Source: Marinobacter sp. NP-4(2019) (GTDB taxonomy: Bacteria > Pseudomonadota > Gammaproteobacteria > Pseudomonadales > Oleiphilaceae). From it: a stretch of 64,000 nt of DNA. A program made the position numbers and the translations under genes. The notes beneath the pieces were generated by a model that saw nothing but the letters and a program-made list of their open reading frames with translations, did not search any database and had not been told where the DNA came from. Positions within the stretch are counted from its first letter, which is position 1. The number at the start of each line of letters is the position of its first letter. Below are positions 18,457-26,100 of this stretch, one piece after another. The stretch spans positions 3,844,001 through 3,908,000 of the forward strand of contig NZ_CP034142.1 of assembly GCF_003994855.1 (NCBI RefSeq), read 5' to 3'.

Positions 18457-19056
18457 TCAGTGCAGTGTCGGAGTATCCGTGGCCGGCTTTTCTGGCGGGT
18501 TGAATTCGGTGAACACCGCCAGCGCCCCCAGGCGCACGTATTCCACAATTTCCATCAGTTGCTGTTCGCTGTCATCGTCTGCTTCTTCGTCCTCGGACAC
18601 CTGACTGATGGCGACCATGTCCTCGATCAGCTCGCGGATCTCATCCGGCGCCTGCCCCAGGGACTCACCGGCAGACAATGCCATACCTTCAAGGAAACCG
18701 CGCACCCAGGAAGTGAGTGCTTCCAGACGTTGGTCAATGGCATAGTCGTCATCCGGCAACAGCGGATGGAAACTCATGTCCGTGGCTTTCAGCAAAGCCA
18801 GGGTCTGGTCGTAGGCTGCCTGCATGAATTCTTTCAGTTCAGCGGACTCGTCGGCAGCGGTATCCGGCAATCCCATGTGTTCGCAGACCATGGCAAGCCA
18901 TTCTGACTCGTCTATACGGGCACCGGCGGCCAGCCGCCCACAAAGGACACCGTGAAGTTCGGATGGGTGGCTGAAGGCTTTATGCGCGGTGAAGATATTG
19001 GCCCAACGCTCGAACGCTGCTGCGCGGGCGGCACCTGAGGTGTCGGTTTCTGACAT
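18457..19056 (-). CDS. ygfB: UPF0149 family protein YgfB
   Basis: Encodes 199 residues. It is a small, acidic, mainly alpha-helical protein of the UPF0149/YgfB family, with the typical opening SHPSELHGVLCGRLAAG (about 36-52), the FxxGxxL-like WVRGFLEGMALSAG and the end VEYVRLGALAVFTEF. In Pseudomonas aeruginosa YgfB has been linked to repression of an amidase/beta-lactam resistance circuit, but whether that holds here is unknown. It leads the minus-strand pepP-ubiH-ubiI run, a gene order kept across gammaproteobacteria. Confidence 0.93.
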   Translation of the reverse strand: MSETDTSGAARAAAFERWANIFTAHKAFSHPSELHGVLCGRLAAGARIDESEWLAMVCEHMGLPDTAADESAELKEFMQAAYDQTLALLKATDMSFHPLLPDDDYAIDQRLEALTSWVRGFLEGMALSAGESLGQAPDEIRELIEDMVAISQVSEDEEADDDSEQQLMEIVEYVRLGALAVFTEFNPPEKPATDTPTLH

Positions 19057-19157
19057 GAAACGGAACTGTCCTGTATGACTGGATTTAGGGGTCTATCCTA
19101 GCATCCGGGCGCTGCGAAGGCACTCGCCCTCTTGATTCAGGGAAGCAGATGGTCAAT

Positions 19158-19171
19158 TATGTTATAACATA
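19158..19171. promoter_or_regulatory. Probable Zur box in front of the DUF2796 gene
   Basis: TATGTTATAACATA is a perfect 14-bp palindrome centred 30 bp before the ATG at 19195. It matches the core of proteobacterial Zur operators (GTTATAnnATAAC type). The next gene encodes a His-rich periplasmic protein of a family controlled by Zur, so zinc-dependent repression is the simplest reading. No binding has been shown here. Confidence 0.7.
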
Positions 19172-19194
19172 TCAAATTCGAGAGATTCGCACCC

Positions 19195-19779
19195 ATGAAC
19201 AGCCACATTCTCCACACCCTGCCCAGAACAGCCGTCAACCTTGGTGTCGCTGCCCTGCTGGTGGCAGGCCCGGCCATCGCCAGCGATAATCCGGGCGCTC
19301 ATCGTCATGGCTATGGGCAACTGCAAATGGCTATCCAGGGTAACAGCATTGATCTGCTTTTTACCTCGCCAGCCTACAACCTTGTCGGCTTTGAAAGGCA
19401 GGCCCAAACACCGGAAGAAAAAGCCAGGCTGGCAGAGATTTCAAAGTGGCTGGGCGACAATCCACTGATCGACACCGTCCCTGGCTCCTGCGTTGTGACG
19501 GCGGGCGCGGTTCATCATACCGGGCCTGCGGATCAGCCAGACGAGGATCATCACCATCACGACGAACACCATCATGACGCCGAGGACGAAGGCCATCGCG
19601 AATACGAAGTCTCTCAGCAACTGGAATGCAAGACTCTGACTGCCGACCAAGCGTTCTCAAGCCCCCTGAAGGCCAGGTTTCCGAACCTTGAGGTGCTGAC
19701 GGTAGAATGGGCAGGCGAAACCGGACAGGGCAGCATCCGGCTTGGCGAGGACGAACCCACGTTCCAGCTCGGCCAATAA
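19195..19779 (+). CDS. DUF2796 (ZrgA-like) periplasmic zinc-associated protein
   Basis: Encodes 194 residues. A signal peptide of about 29 residues ends at AIASDN. The mature protein starts with HRHGYGQLQMAIQG, the DUF2796 signature, and carries a strongly metal-binding loop near 118-135 with HHHHDEHHHD. Family members take part in zinc acquisition under zinc shortage (ZrgA of Vibrio, PA4063 of Pseudomonas). It sits behind a perfect Zur-type palindrome and next to a DUF3299 gene and an ABC transporter, the same set as PA4063-PA4066. Confidence 0.88.
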   Translation: MNSHILHTLPRTAVNLGVAALLVAGPAIASDNPGAHRHGYGQLQMAIQGNSIDLLFTSPAYNLVGFERQAQTPEEKARLAEISKWLGDNPLIDTVPGSCVVTAGAVHHTGPADQPDEDHHHHDEHHHDAEDEGHREYEVSQQLECKTLTADQAFSSPLKARFPNLEVLTVEWAGETGQGSIRLGEDEPTFQLGQ

Positions 19780-19785
19780 CCAGCC

Positions 19786-20325
19786 TTACTGCTGGTACCG
19801 CTCCACCTTCTCGGCGACCACGGAGTATGACGATTTGGCAATGTCGTTTTCGGTACTCTCGACAACCAGAGTGCCCTCCACCCAGACCGGATCGTAAAGC
19901 GCCTCGAGAGTAAAGCCCTCTTTGTACTTCACGTGGATGATCTGGTTGGGGGGTGGCGGCGGGACGTGGATACAGGCACCGTAGTACGGCACCAGGAAGA
20001 ACTCGAGGATACGCATGTCATCGGTGGTTTTCAGGGGCACAACAAAACCGGGAATTTTTCCGGAAACCCCATCCATCTCGGGTACCACCCGACCGGTCAT
20101 GATCTCGTCCGGCAACGTAGGCGGGCCGTCTCCCTCATGAACGATTTCTGGCATACTCTCCAGCAAATTCAGGTCTTCTTCCGGCATCAGTTCGAGCCAG
20201 TCAATTTCCCGATCGGCTGCGGTGGCAACACTCAGGAACGCTGCCAGGAAAATGGTGACGCCACCCCGAAACGAGCGGCGGATAAACACAGAGAAAACTG
20301 AATACATGCGTGAAGCCGAGAACAT
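19786..20325 (-). CDS. DUF3299 domain protein, exported
   Basis: Encodes 179 residues. The N-terminus has an arginine-rich start followed by the hydrophobic stretch GGVTIFLAAFLSVATA, a signal peptide with cleavage near ATAADRE. The DUF3299 core includes IPGFVVPLKT and the short cysteine segment FFLVPYYGACIHVPPPPPNQ. Its function is unknown. In Pseudomonas the homolog belongs to the same Zur-controlled group as the neighbouring ABC transporter. Here it is inverted, convergent with the DUF2796 gene (6-bp gap) and divergent from the ABC genes. The start is uncertain, and a Met six residues in is equally possible. Confidence 0.82.
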   Translation of the reverse strand: MFSASRMYSVFSVFIRRSFRGGVTIFLAAFLSVATAADREIDWLELMPEEDLNLLESMPEIVHEGDGPPTLPDEIMTGRVVPEMDGVSGKIPGFVVPLKTTDDMRILEFFLVPYYGACIHVPPPPPNQIIHVKYKEGFTLEALYDPVWVEGTLVVESTENDIAKSSYSVVAEKVERYQQ

Positions 20326-20382
20326 AAAACGCCTACTTATGGATTTGTGGGCAAATCATACACCGAATAAGCGCAAGCGCAC

Positions 20383-21096
20383 ATGACCAAGCAGACACCC
20401 GGACAGACCCTCGGTTCCGAATATAAACAGCAGGCCGTCACAACACGTGGCCTGGGCTATCAATGGCCCCAAAGCCACGTCACGCTGCCATTTCCGGACA
20501 TCACCCTTGCGCGCGGTGAGCACCTGTTTATCAAGGGTCCCAGTGGCAGCGGGAAAAGCACACTGCTGAGCCTGCTGGCCGGCATGTTAAGCCCTACCTC
20601 TGGTACGGTTTCACTGCTGGGCAAGGACATTACCCCCTTCTCCAATGGACAGCGAGACCGTTTTCGGGCCGACCACATGGGCGTTATTTTCCAGCAGTTC
20701 AATCTGGTGCCCTACTTAACGACTCTTGGTAATGTCACCCTGCCGTGTCGCCTGTCTGCCAAGCGGCACCAACTCGCGAAACCGGAACCCTCGCAGGAAG
20801 CCGGGGAACTGCTGGCCGAACTGGCCATTCCGCACAGCCACTGGCACCAGCCGGTCACCCGCCTCAGTGTGGGCCAGCAACAACGGGTGGCCGCCGCCCG
20901 CGCCCTGATTGGCCACCCCGAACTGATCCTCGCCGATGAACCCACCTCGGCGCTGGATACCGATAACCGGGACCGGTTCATCGAACTGCTTCTGACCCTG
21001 GCGCAACGGGCAGGCTCCTCGGTAATCTTTGTCAGCCACGACCAGGGCCTGGCTTCCCACTTTGACCACGAACTGTTCCTGGAGGTGCAGTCATGA
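20383..21096 (+). CDS. ABC transporter ATP-binding protein (LolD/MacB type)
   Basis: Encodes 237 residues. It has Walker A GPSGSGKST (about 52-60), the Q-loop GVIFQQFNLVPYLT, the signature LSVGQQQRVAAARAL (about 161-175), Walker B LILADEPTSALD and the switch His in IFVSHD. It belongs to the MacB/LolD-like group, which pairs with FtsX-fold permeases. The next gene (4-bp overlap) supplies that permease. The context with DUF2796 and DUF3299 suggests a role in zinc starvation, corresponding to PA4064. Confidence 0.9.
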   Translation: MTKQTPGQTLGSEYKQQAVTTRGLGYQWPQSHVTLPFPDITLARGEHLFIKGPSGSGKSTLLSLLAGMLSPTSGTVSLLGKDITPFSNGQRDRFRADHMGVIFQQFNLVPYLTTLGNVTLPCRLSAKRHQLAKPEPSQEAGELLAELAIPHSHWHQPVTRLSVGQQQRVAAARALIGHPELILADEPTSALDTDNRDRFIELLLTLAQRAGSSVIFVSHDQGLASHFDHELFLEVQS

Positions 21097-22367
21097 AGGC
21101 CCGCCTGGCGTTTTCCCTGGCCTGGGCCAGCCTGTGGCACCGGCGCCGCGTGCTCGCGCTGGTGACGCTGACCCTGACCCTCAGCGTGACGTTGCTACTG
21201 GGGGTTCAGTACCTGCGTACCGAGGTGCGCCAGTCGTTCACCAACACCATTTCGGGTACCGATCTGATCGTCGGCGCCCGCAGCGGGCAACTGAACCTGC
21301 TACTTTACACCGTATTTCACATCGGCGATGCGACCAACAATATCCGTTGGTCCACCTATCAGGGACTGACCGAAGACAGCCGTATCGACTGGACGGTTCC
21401 GTTGTCCCTGGGCGACAGCTATCGCGGCCATCGTGTTGTCGGCACGGATACCGGCTTTTTCGAACACTTCCAGTATGGCCGGGACCAGGCACTCAAGCTG
21501 AGTGACGGCCATTGGTTTGACGATGTCTTTGATGTGGTTCTCGGGGCGGAAGCCGCCCGCAAACACGAGCACACCCTCGGAGACCAACTGATCCTGTCCC
21601 ACGGCGGCGGTAGCACCAGCTTTTCCAACCACAAAGACACCCCCTTCACTGTCACCGGTATTCTGGCACCAACCGGGACACCCGTAGATCAGGCGGTCTA
21701 CATCAGCCTGGAAGGCATGGAAGCCATGCACATCGGCTGGGAATCCGGCGTGGCAATCCCGGGAAGAACGGTCTCTCCCGAGCAGGCCAGGAAGCGCGAC
21801 CTGACCCCCGATGCCATCACCGCGGCGCTGGTGGGCATTGAGCGCAAGGTGATGACGTTCCAGGTGCAGCGGCAGATCAACGAATCCCGGGCGGAGCCGC
21901 TGTCTGCCGTACTACCCGGGGTGGCGCTGAGTGAACTCTGGCGCATCATGGGACAGTTTGAGCGCGCCCTGTTGGGCATTACCGGCTTTGTGGTGGTCAT
22001 CAGCCTGATCGGCCTGGTCGCCGTGCTGCTGACTCTCCAGGCTCAACGAAGCCGCGAGATCGCCATTCTCCGTGCCACCGGAGCCTCTCCGGGACTGGTC
22101 GCCGCCCTGCACGTGATCGAATGCCTGTTCCTTGCCGTCATTGCCTGCTTGCTGGCCGTAGTGCTCGGTAGTGGAGGGCTGACGCTCCTCAGCCCCTGGC
22201 TGCTGGAGCACTACGGAATATCGATCAGCCTGCGCCCCCTGGCCGCGCCGGAATGGATCATTCTCGCCAGCGTGCCAGGCACGGCGGCCCTGGTGGGCCT
22301 GATTCCCGCGCTGCAGGCCTGGCGTCAAGGCCGGCAGCAGGGCCTCAGCCACAGCGCCGGAGAGTGA
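21093..22367 (+). CDS. FtsX-type ABC transporter permease
   Basis: Encodes 424 residues. One N-terminal membrane helix (about 15-40, VLALVTLTLTLSVTLLLGV) is followed by a large periplasmic MacB-like domain (about 41-285), then three C-terminal helices (about 290-315, 340-370, 385-410) of the FtsX fold. The segment QRSREIAILRATGASPGLV is the conserved cytoplasmic loop of this family. It overlaps the ATPase gene by 4 bp. Corresponds by position to PA4065. MacB-type machines act as mechanotransmitters or lipoprotein movers rather than importers, so direct zinc import is not implied. Confidence 0.9.
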   Translation: MKARLAFSLAWASLWHRRRVLALVTLTLTLSVTLLLGVQYLRTEVRQSFTNTISGTDLIVGARSGQLNLLLYTVFHIGDATNNIRWSTYQGLTEDSRIDWTVPLSLGDSYRGHRVVGTDTGFFEHFQYGRDQALKLSDGHWFDDVFDVVLGAEAARKHEHTLGDQLILSHGGGSTSFSNHKDTPFTVTGILAPTGTPVDQAVYISLEGMEAMHIGWESGVAIPGRTVSPEQARKRDLTPDAITAALVGIERKVMTFQVQRQINESRAEPLSAVLPGVALSELWRIMGQFERALLGITGFVVVISLIGLVAVLLTLQAQRSREIAILRATGASPGLVAALHVIECLFLAVIACLLAVVLGSGGLTLLSPWLLEHYGISISLRPLAAPEWIILASVPGTAALVGLIPALQAWRQGRQQGLSHSAGE

Positions 22368-22469
22368 CAGTTGTCACGCAGACGAGGCCATGACAACCCT
22401 GTAAATTGACCGGGTTGCAGTCCACACTTATAGTTACTTGCATCTATAACCACAGGCGTTGACGCAATC

Positions 22470-22676
22470 ATGGAACAGTCCGAACTACAGGCATTGGCGG
22501 ACAAACTGGACAAGCTCATTGAACGCTGCCGCAAACTGGAACGGGATAATGCTGCACTCAGGGAACTGCAGGATGACTGGAATCGGGAGCGTGCGCAGTT
22601 AATGCACAAGAACGATCTTGCGAAAAACAAGATCGAAGCCATGATCGGCCGCCTACGGGCCCTGGAGCACCACTGA
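22470..22676 (+). CDS. TIGR02449 family coiled-coil protein (ZapB-like)
   Basis: Encodes 68 residues that are almost entirely a coiled coil (LQALADKLDKLIERCRKLERDNAALRELQDDWNRER is a continuous heptad pattern). It belongs to the TIGR02449 family, which regularly precedes zapA in pseudomonads and is thought to be a ZapB-like cell-division factor. Its stop codon overlaps the zapA start by one base. A short hydrophilic tail ends in RALEHH. Confidence 0.85.
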   Translation: MEQSELQALADKLDKLIERCRKLERDNAALRELQDDWNRERAQLMHKNDLAKNKIEAMIGRLRALEHH

Positions 22677-22975
22677 TGGCAAAACAGCAGCCCACCACGG
22701 TTGAAGTTAAGATCCTCGACAAGGAATACCTGGTTGCCTGCCCCGAGGAAGCTCGCGAGGCACTGATTCAGTCTGCCCACCACCTGGACAGCAAGATGCG
22801 GGAAATCCGTGCTAGCGGCAAGGTCTTTGGCACCGAACGTATTGCGGTCATGGCAGCGCTGAACATCACCCACGATTTACTTGAGCGCGACACCATGTCG
22901 GACACCGCCAGCTCTATCCTGGAGGCGATGGACAGCAAGCTCGATTCCGCCCTGGGGGAATCCTCCGGCCAATAG
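22676..22975 (+). CDS. zapA: Cell division protein ZapA
   Basis: Encodes 99 residues. ZapA bundles FtsZ filaments at the division ring. The N-terminal VEVKILDKEYLVACPEE forms the family beta hairpin, followed by LIQSAHHLDSKMREIR and a long C-terminal coiled coil. The gene is directly coupled to the ZapB-like gene and lies just before 6S RNA, the common gammaproteobacterial order zapA-ssrS-fau. Confidence 0.94.
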   Translation: MAKQQPTTVEVKILDKEYLVACPEEAREALIQSAHHLDSKMREIRASGKVFGTERIAVMAALNITHDLLERDTMSDTASSILEAMDSKLDSALGESSGQ

Positions 22976-23003
22976 ACCTTGGTCTCCTGTGCGGATTCAG
23001 GTG

Positions 23004-23034
23004 TTGCAATCGGCCCCGCTGATGCCCGTATAAT
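23004..23034 (+). promoter_or_regulatory. Sigma-70 promoter of 6S RNA
   Basis: TTGCAA at 23004-23009 and a perfect TATAAT at 23029-23034 are separated by 19 bp. Transcription would start near 23041, exactly where the 6S closing stem begins. The spacer is slightly long, but the -10 hexamer is consensus. Confidence 0.75.
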
Positions 23035-23040
23035 GTAGTT

Positions 23041-23221
23041 AACTTCCTGGGCTGTTCGCAGGTCGGATACGTCCTCGAGCCGATGCGCACTACCCAGGTG
23101 GCTACTTCAGGGCATTGTGAGCACGTCCCCCGAGGGGGAAAGCCTAATATGTCACAGCGGCCACCGACCTTGAACTTTGGGTTCAAGGGCCACATCCGAT
23201 AAACGGCAGCTCGGGAAGCTT
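23041..23221 (+). ncRNA. ssrS: 6S RNA
   Basis: 6S RNA mimics an open promoter and sequesters sigma-70 RNA polymerase in stationary phase. Landmarks matching the E. coli molecule appear in order: the closing-stem strand CTTCCTGGGCTG, then GCTGTTCGCA, GAGCCGAT, the GTGAGCA block, the 3' hairpin CCTTGAAC...GGTTCAAGG, and the returning stem CAGCTCGGGAAG. The length of about 180 nt and the position between zapA and the 5-formyltetrahydrofolate cyclo-ligase gene both fit. The exact ends are estimated from the stem pairing. Confidence 0.93.
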
Positions 23222-23225
23222 TATT

Positions 23226-23864
23226 TTGAGTCAGATCATTACCCCCAAACCGTTTGAAGCACATCCTGACACGCGATCACGTAGCGCCCTTCGCAAAGCA
23301 CTCCGCTACGAACGTCGGTCCCTGAGCCCGGAACAACAGCAACGCGCCGCCGAAAATCTCGCCCTGAACCTGCTGAACAACCCGGACCTGCACCGGGCAC
23401 GACATATAGCGGTGTATCTGCCCAATGACGGCGAAATTGATCCGCACACCTACCTGTCCGTCGCACGACGCAAGGGCATTCGCTTCTACCTGCCAGTCCT
23501 GCATCCCATACATCACGGCAAATTGGTGTTCAGCCCGTACGAGGACGGCGTGCAACTGGTCAGCAACCGTTTCGGCATTCCGGAGCCCCCGTTCCACAGG
23601 GGACTGCGGCGTCCAGCCTGGGCACTGGATGCGGTTCTGTTTCCACTGGTTGGGTTCGATGAATCAGGCGGGCGACTGGGTATGGGGGGCGGTTTCTATG
23701 ACCGGACATTCGCGTTCACCAGGATTCGCCCCCGGCTCGCGCCAAAACTGATTGGCATTGCCCATGATTTTCAGAGGATGCCGGAGTTGCCCACTGAACC
23801 CTGGGACATTCCCCTGCACAGCATTGTCACGGACCGGCGTTGTTACCGGGTCGGTTCACGGTGA
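23226..23864 (+). CDS. 5-formyltetrahydrofolate cyclo-ligase
   Basis: Encodes 212 residues. The enzyme uses ATP to convert 5-formyltetrahydrofolate to 5,10-methenyltetrahydrofolate. Conserved parts are SRSALRKALRYERRSL, the YLPNDGEIDP block and the phosphate-binding LVGFDESGGRLGMGGGFYDRTF (about 140-161), near the usual C-terminal position. The frame has no ATG before the core, so a TTG at 23226 is used, just after the 6S RNA 3' end (a GGGAAG sits upstream). As in E. coli (ssrS-ygfA) it is probably expressed from processed 6S RNA transcripts. Confidence 0.92.
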   Translation: MSQIITPKPFEAHPDTRSRSALRKALRYERRSLSPEQQQRAAENLALNLLNNPDLHRARHIAVYLPNDGEIDPHTYLSVARRKGIRFYLPVLHPIHHGKLVFSPYEDGVQLVSNRFGIPEPPFHRGLRRPAWALDAVLFPLVGFDESGGRLGMGGGFYDRTFAFTRIRPRLAPKLIGIAHDFQRMPELPTEPWDIPLHSIVTDRRCYRVGSR

Positions 23865-24025
23865 TCGCCGCGGCTGACCGGCACCAGCACGACATCGTTG
23901 GCAACGGCGCGGGCGTTTGCACCCTGCTTCTCTTCGGAGGCCTGCAGCGAGGTAATACCAGTGATCACAAGACCAACAGCGAAAACCAGCACAATGGCCC
24001 GGAGGATGTCAGGCTTGCGTTCCAT
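23843..24025 (-). CDS. Small single-pass membrane protein, unknown
   Basis: Encodes 60 residues: a short basic start (MERKPDILR), one hydrophobic helix (AIVLVFAVGLVITGITSL, about 10-27) and a polar tail. A GGAG ribosome site lies nine bases before the ATG at 24025. The tail overlaps the end of the cyclo-ligase gene antisense by 22 bp. I recognise no characterised family. The clean topology and ribosome site argue it is real, and the AT-rich stretch 24041-24180 could hold its promoter. Confidence 0.6.
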   Translation of the reverse strand: MERKPDILRAIVLVFAVGLVITGITSLQASEEKQGANARAVANDVVLVPVSRGDHREPTR

Positions 24026-24135
24026 GTTACGTTTCTCCAGCTCCCGGAAAGGTAAAAACTCGACAAATCAGTGAGCTATTATTGTTTTTTAAGAATTAGA
24101 CGAAAGACTAACACGCATCTCGATATTTACAATTT

Positions 24136-24164
24136 TTGACAGATTAAAATTTTGTAAGGCTAAT
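24136..24164 (+). promoter_or_regulatory. Candidate sigma-70 promoter before the multi-hairpin element
   Basis: A consensus TTGACA (24136-24141) is followed after 17 bp by GCTAAT (24159-24164), four of six matches to TATAAT. It sits in a sharply AT-rich stretch and points into the structured element at 24206-24414, with no protein gene downstream on this strand. It may therefore drive a non-coding RNA. The match could also be chance in AT-rich DNA. Confidence 0.4.
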
Positions 24165-24205
24165 GATTTCTGAACTCTGACGGGACCGGGTCGTGGGTAG
24201 GGCTT

Positions 24206-24414
24206 CCGAAACTGTGCAGATTCCCGGGGTGTGCGGGACCATCCTGCCGAAACACGCTCAAGCACCCGCAAGCGGGTCCGGCCAGCAATCGCAGATTGCT
24301 GTCGCTCAGCTGCACATGAAGCTTTGCTTCATAAGCGTTTGCTTCGCCCATGTGGCGCTTGGGCTCTGCCATCCATGGCTCCGCACAGTTTCGGCAGGAT
24401 GATCCCGCACACCC
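24206..24414. repeat. Multi-hairpin inverted-repeat element of unknown type
   Basis: Outer arms of 27 bp (24227-24253 and 24388-24414) are complementary with one mismatch. Between them lie five consecutive small hairpins: 24264-24277 (ACCCGC/GCGGGT), 24283-24301 (CAGCAATC/GATTGCTG), 24316-24332 (ATGAAGC/GCTTCAT), 24346-24364 (GCCCA/TGGGC) and 24368-24379 (GCCA/TGGC). An upstream CCGAAACTGTGC (24206-24217) can also pair with 24383-24394, in competition with the outer stem. The 409-bp space between ilvA and the small membrane gene holds no other gene. It could be a structured RNA or a repetitive DNA element with terminal inverted repeats. Confidence 0.75.
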
Positions 24415-24433
24415 CTAACTTTGGTCGTTACCT

Positions 24434-25960
24434 CTAGCCATTCCCAGCACCAAGAAACAACTGATAAGCCTCGTTATCCGTCATGTCTTCGTAACGGAAA
24501 CCGACCTTGTCCAGCATCTCCTCGAAGTCGGCCAGATCCTCTTTGTCGACCTGGGCACCCAACAATACACGGCTGTAGGCTGCGCCGTGGTTGCGGTAGT
24601 GGAACAGCGAGATGTTCCAGCGCGTGCCCAGTGACATCAGGAACTTCAGCAGCGCGCCGGGGCGCTCCGGGAATTCGAACTGATAGACCTTCTCGTTGGT
24701 CACCGACGGTGCGTGCCCGCCGACCATGTGGCGAATGTGTTGCTTGGCGAATTCGCTGTCGGTCAGGTCCACCACCGAGTAGCCCGACTCCCGCAGCTCC
24801 TGCACCAGTTCATCCCGGCCGAGGCCGCCGGCCTGGATCTGGACACCGACAAAGATCGTGGCCAGCTTGCTGTCAGCATAGCGGTAGTTGAACTCGGTGA
24901 TGCTGCGCTTGTGCAGGGACTTGATAAAGGTCTTGAAGGCCCCCGGCTTCTCGGGAATGGTGACCGCCAGGATTGCTTCCCGCTTTTCACCGATTTCGGT
25001 GCGCTCGGATACATAACGCAGACGATCAAAATTCATATTGGCGCCACTGAGGATCGCCGCCAGGTTTTCCCCTTCAATGTTCTCGCGCTCGATGTACTTC
25101 TTCACACCCGCCACGCCGAGGGCGCCGGCCGGTTCGGCGATGGAGCGGGTATCCTCGAAGATGTCCTTGATAGCCGCACAGATTTCGTCGGTGGAGACGG
25201 TGATCACTTCATCCACATAATCCTTGCAGACTTCCCACGGGTGCTCGCCGATCTGCTTGACCGCGACGCCGTCGGCGAAGATGCCGACTTCATCCAGCAC
25301 GACCCGTTCGCCGGCTTTCATGGCCGCCTGCAGGCAGTTGGAATCCTCCGGCTCCACACCGATGACCTTGATCTCCGGACGCAGGTACTTGATGTAGGCC
25401 GCCATACCGGCAATCAGGCCGCCACCGCCCACGCTGATAAAGACTGCATGCAAGGGTTTGGTGAATTGCCACATGAGTTCCATGGCCACAGTGCCCTGCC
25501 CGGCAATCACGTCCGGATCGTCGTAGGGAGGAATGTAGGTGTAACCATGTTTTTTAATCAGTTCCTGGGCGTGGGCCGCCGCTTCGTCAAAGGCGTCGCC
25601 CTTGAGCACGACCTTTGCGCCATGATCCCGAACAGAGCGCACTTTAATATCCGGAGTGGTCTGCGGCATCACAATAACGGCCTTGATACCGAGATTCTTG
25701 GCCGCCAGCGCCACACCCTGGGCATGGTTACCGGCCGACGCACAGATAACCCCCCTGGCTTTCTGGTCCTCGGACAGCTGGGCAATCCGGTTGTAGGCGC
25801 CGCGAATCTTGAAGGAAAACACCGGCTGGAGATCTTCACGCTTGATATGAATGTGATTATTGAAGCGTTTTGAGAGGCTCCGCGCCTCGGTCAGCGGTGT
25901 CTCGATGGCCACATCGTACACCCGGGCATCGAGGATTTTCTTGATATAGCGTTGCGGCAT
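24434..25960 (-). CDS. ilvA: Threonine ammonia-lyase (threonine dehydratase), biosynthetic
   Basis: Encodes 508 residues. IlvA deaminates threonine to 2-oxobutanoate, the first committed step to isoleucine. The PLP lysine is in FSFKIRGAYN (Lys51), and the cofactor phosphate loop is SVGGGGLIAGMA (about 185-196). Two C-terminal ACT-like regulatory domains (about 335-410 and 425-505, the latter with FEFPERPGALLKFL) indicate isoleucine feedback control, typical of the long biosynthetic form. The gene is divergent from rpiA across 140 bp. Confidence 0.96.
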   Translation of the reverse strand: MPQRYIKKILDARVYDVAIETPLTEARSLSKRFNNHIHIKREDLQPVFSFKIRGAYNRIAQLSEDQKARGVICASAGNHAQGVALAAKNLGIKAVIVMPQTTPDIKVRSVRDHGAKVVLKGDAFDEAAAHAQELIKKHGYTYIPPYDDPDVIAGQGTVAMELMWQFTKPLHAVFISVGGGGLIAGMAAYIKYLRPEIKVIGVEPEDSNCLQAAMKAGERVVLDEVGIFADGVAVKQIGEHPWEVCKDYVDEVITVSTDEICAAIKDIFEDTRSIAEPAGALGVAGVKKYIERENIEGENLAAILSGANMNFDRLRYVSERTEIGEKREAILAVTIPEKPGAFKTFIKSLHKRSITEFNYRYADSKLATIFVGVQIQAGGLGRDELVQELRESGYSVVDLTDSEFAKQHIRHMVGGHAPSVTNEKVYQFEFPERPGALLKFLMSLGTRWNISLFHYRNHGAAYSRVLLGAQVDKEDLADFEEMLDKVGFRYEDMTDNEAYQLFLGAGNG

Positions 25961-26054
25961 GGGTCCGTCCGGAAGTTAATGAGATTCGTGGGAAAAACGC
26001 ACAGTGTAGAAACTTTGGTCGCCCTCCGTCTATAAGCGATGACGCCAGAAAGGC

Positions 26055-26060
26055 TATAAT
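26055..26060 (+). promoter_or_regulatory. Probable -10 element of rpiA
   Basis: A consensus TATAAT lies 41 bp before the rpiA ATG in the ilvA-rpiA divergent region. No convincing -35 hexamer is present at 16-18 bp, so only the -10 is claimed. Confidence 0.45.
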
Positions 26061-26100
26061 AGCGCCAAACCTGTTCACATCCCCAACCCGGAGCTCCCCC

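Noticed and set aside
24713..25873. 386-codon open frame on the plus strand
   Set aside because: It is antisense to ilvA, whose motifs are fully intact. High third-position GC leaves the opposite strand open, and the translation resembles no family.
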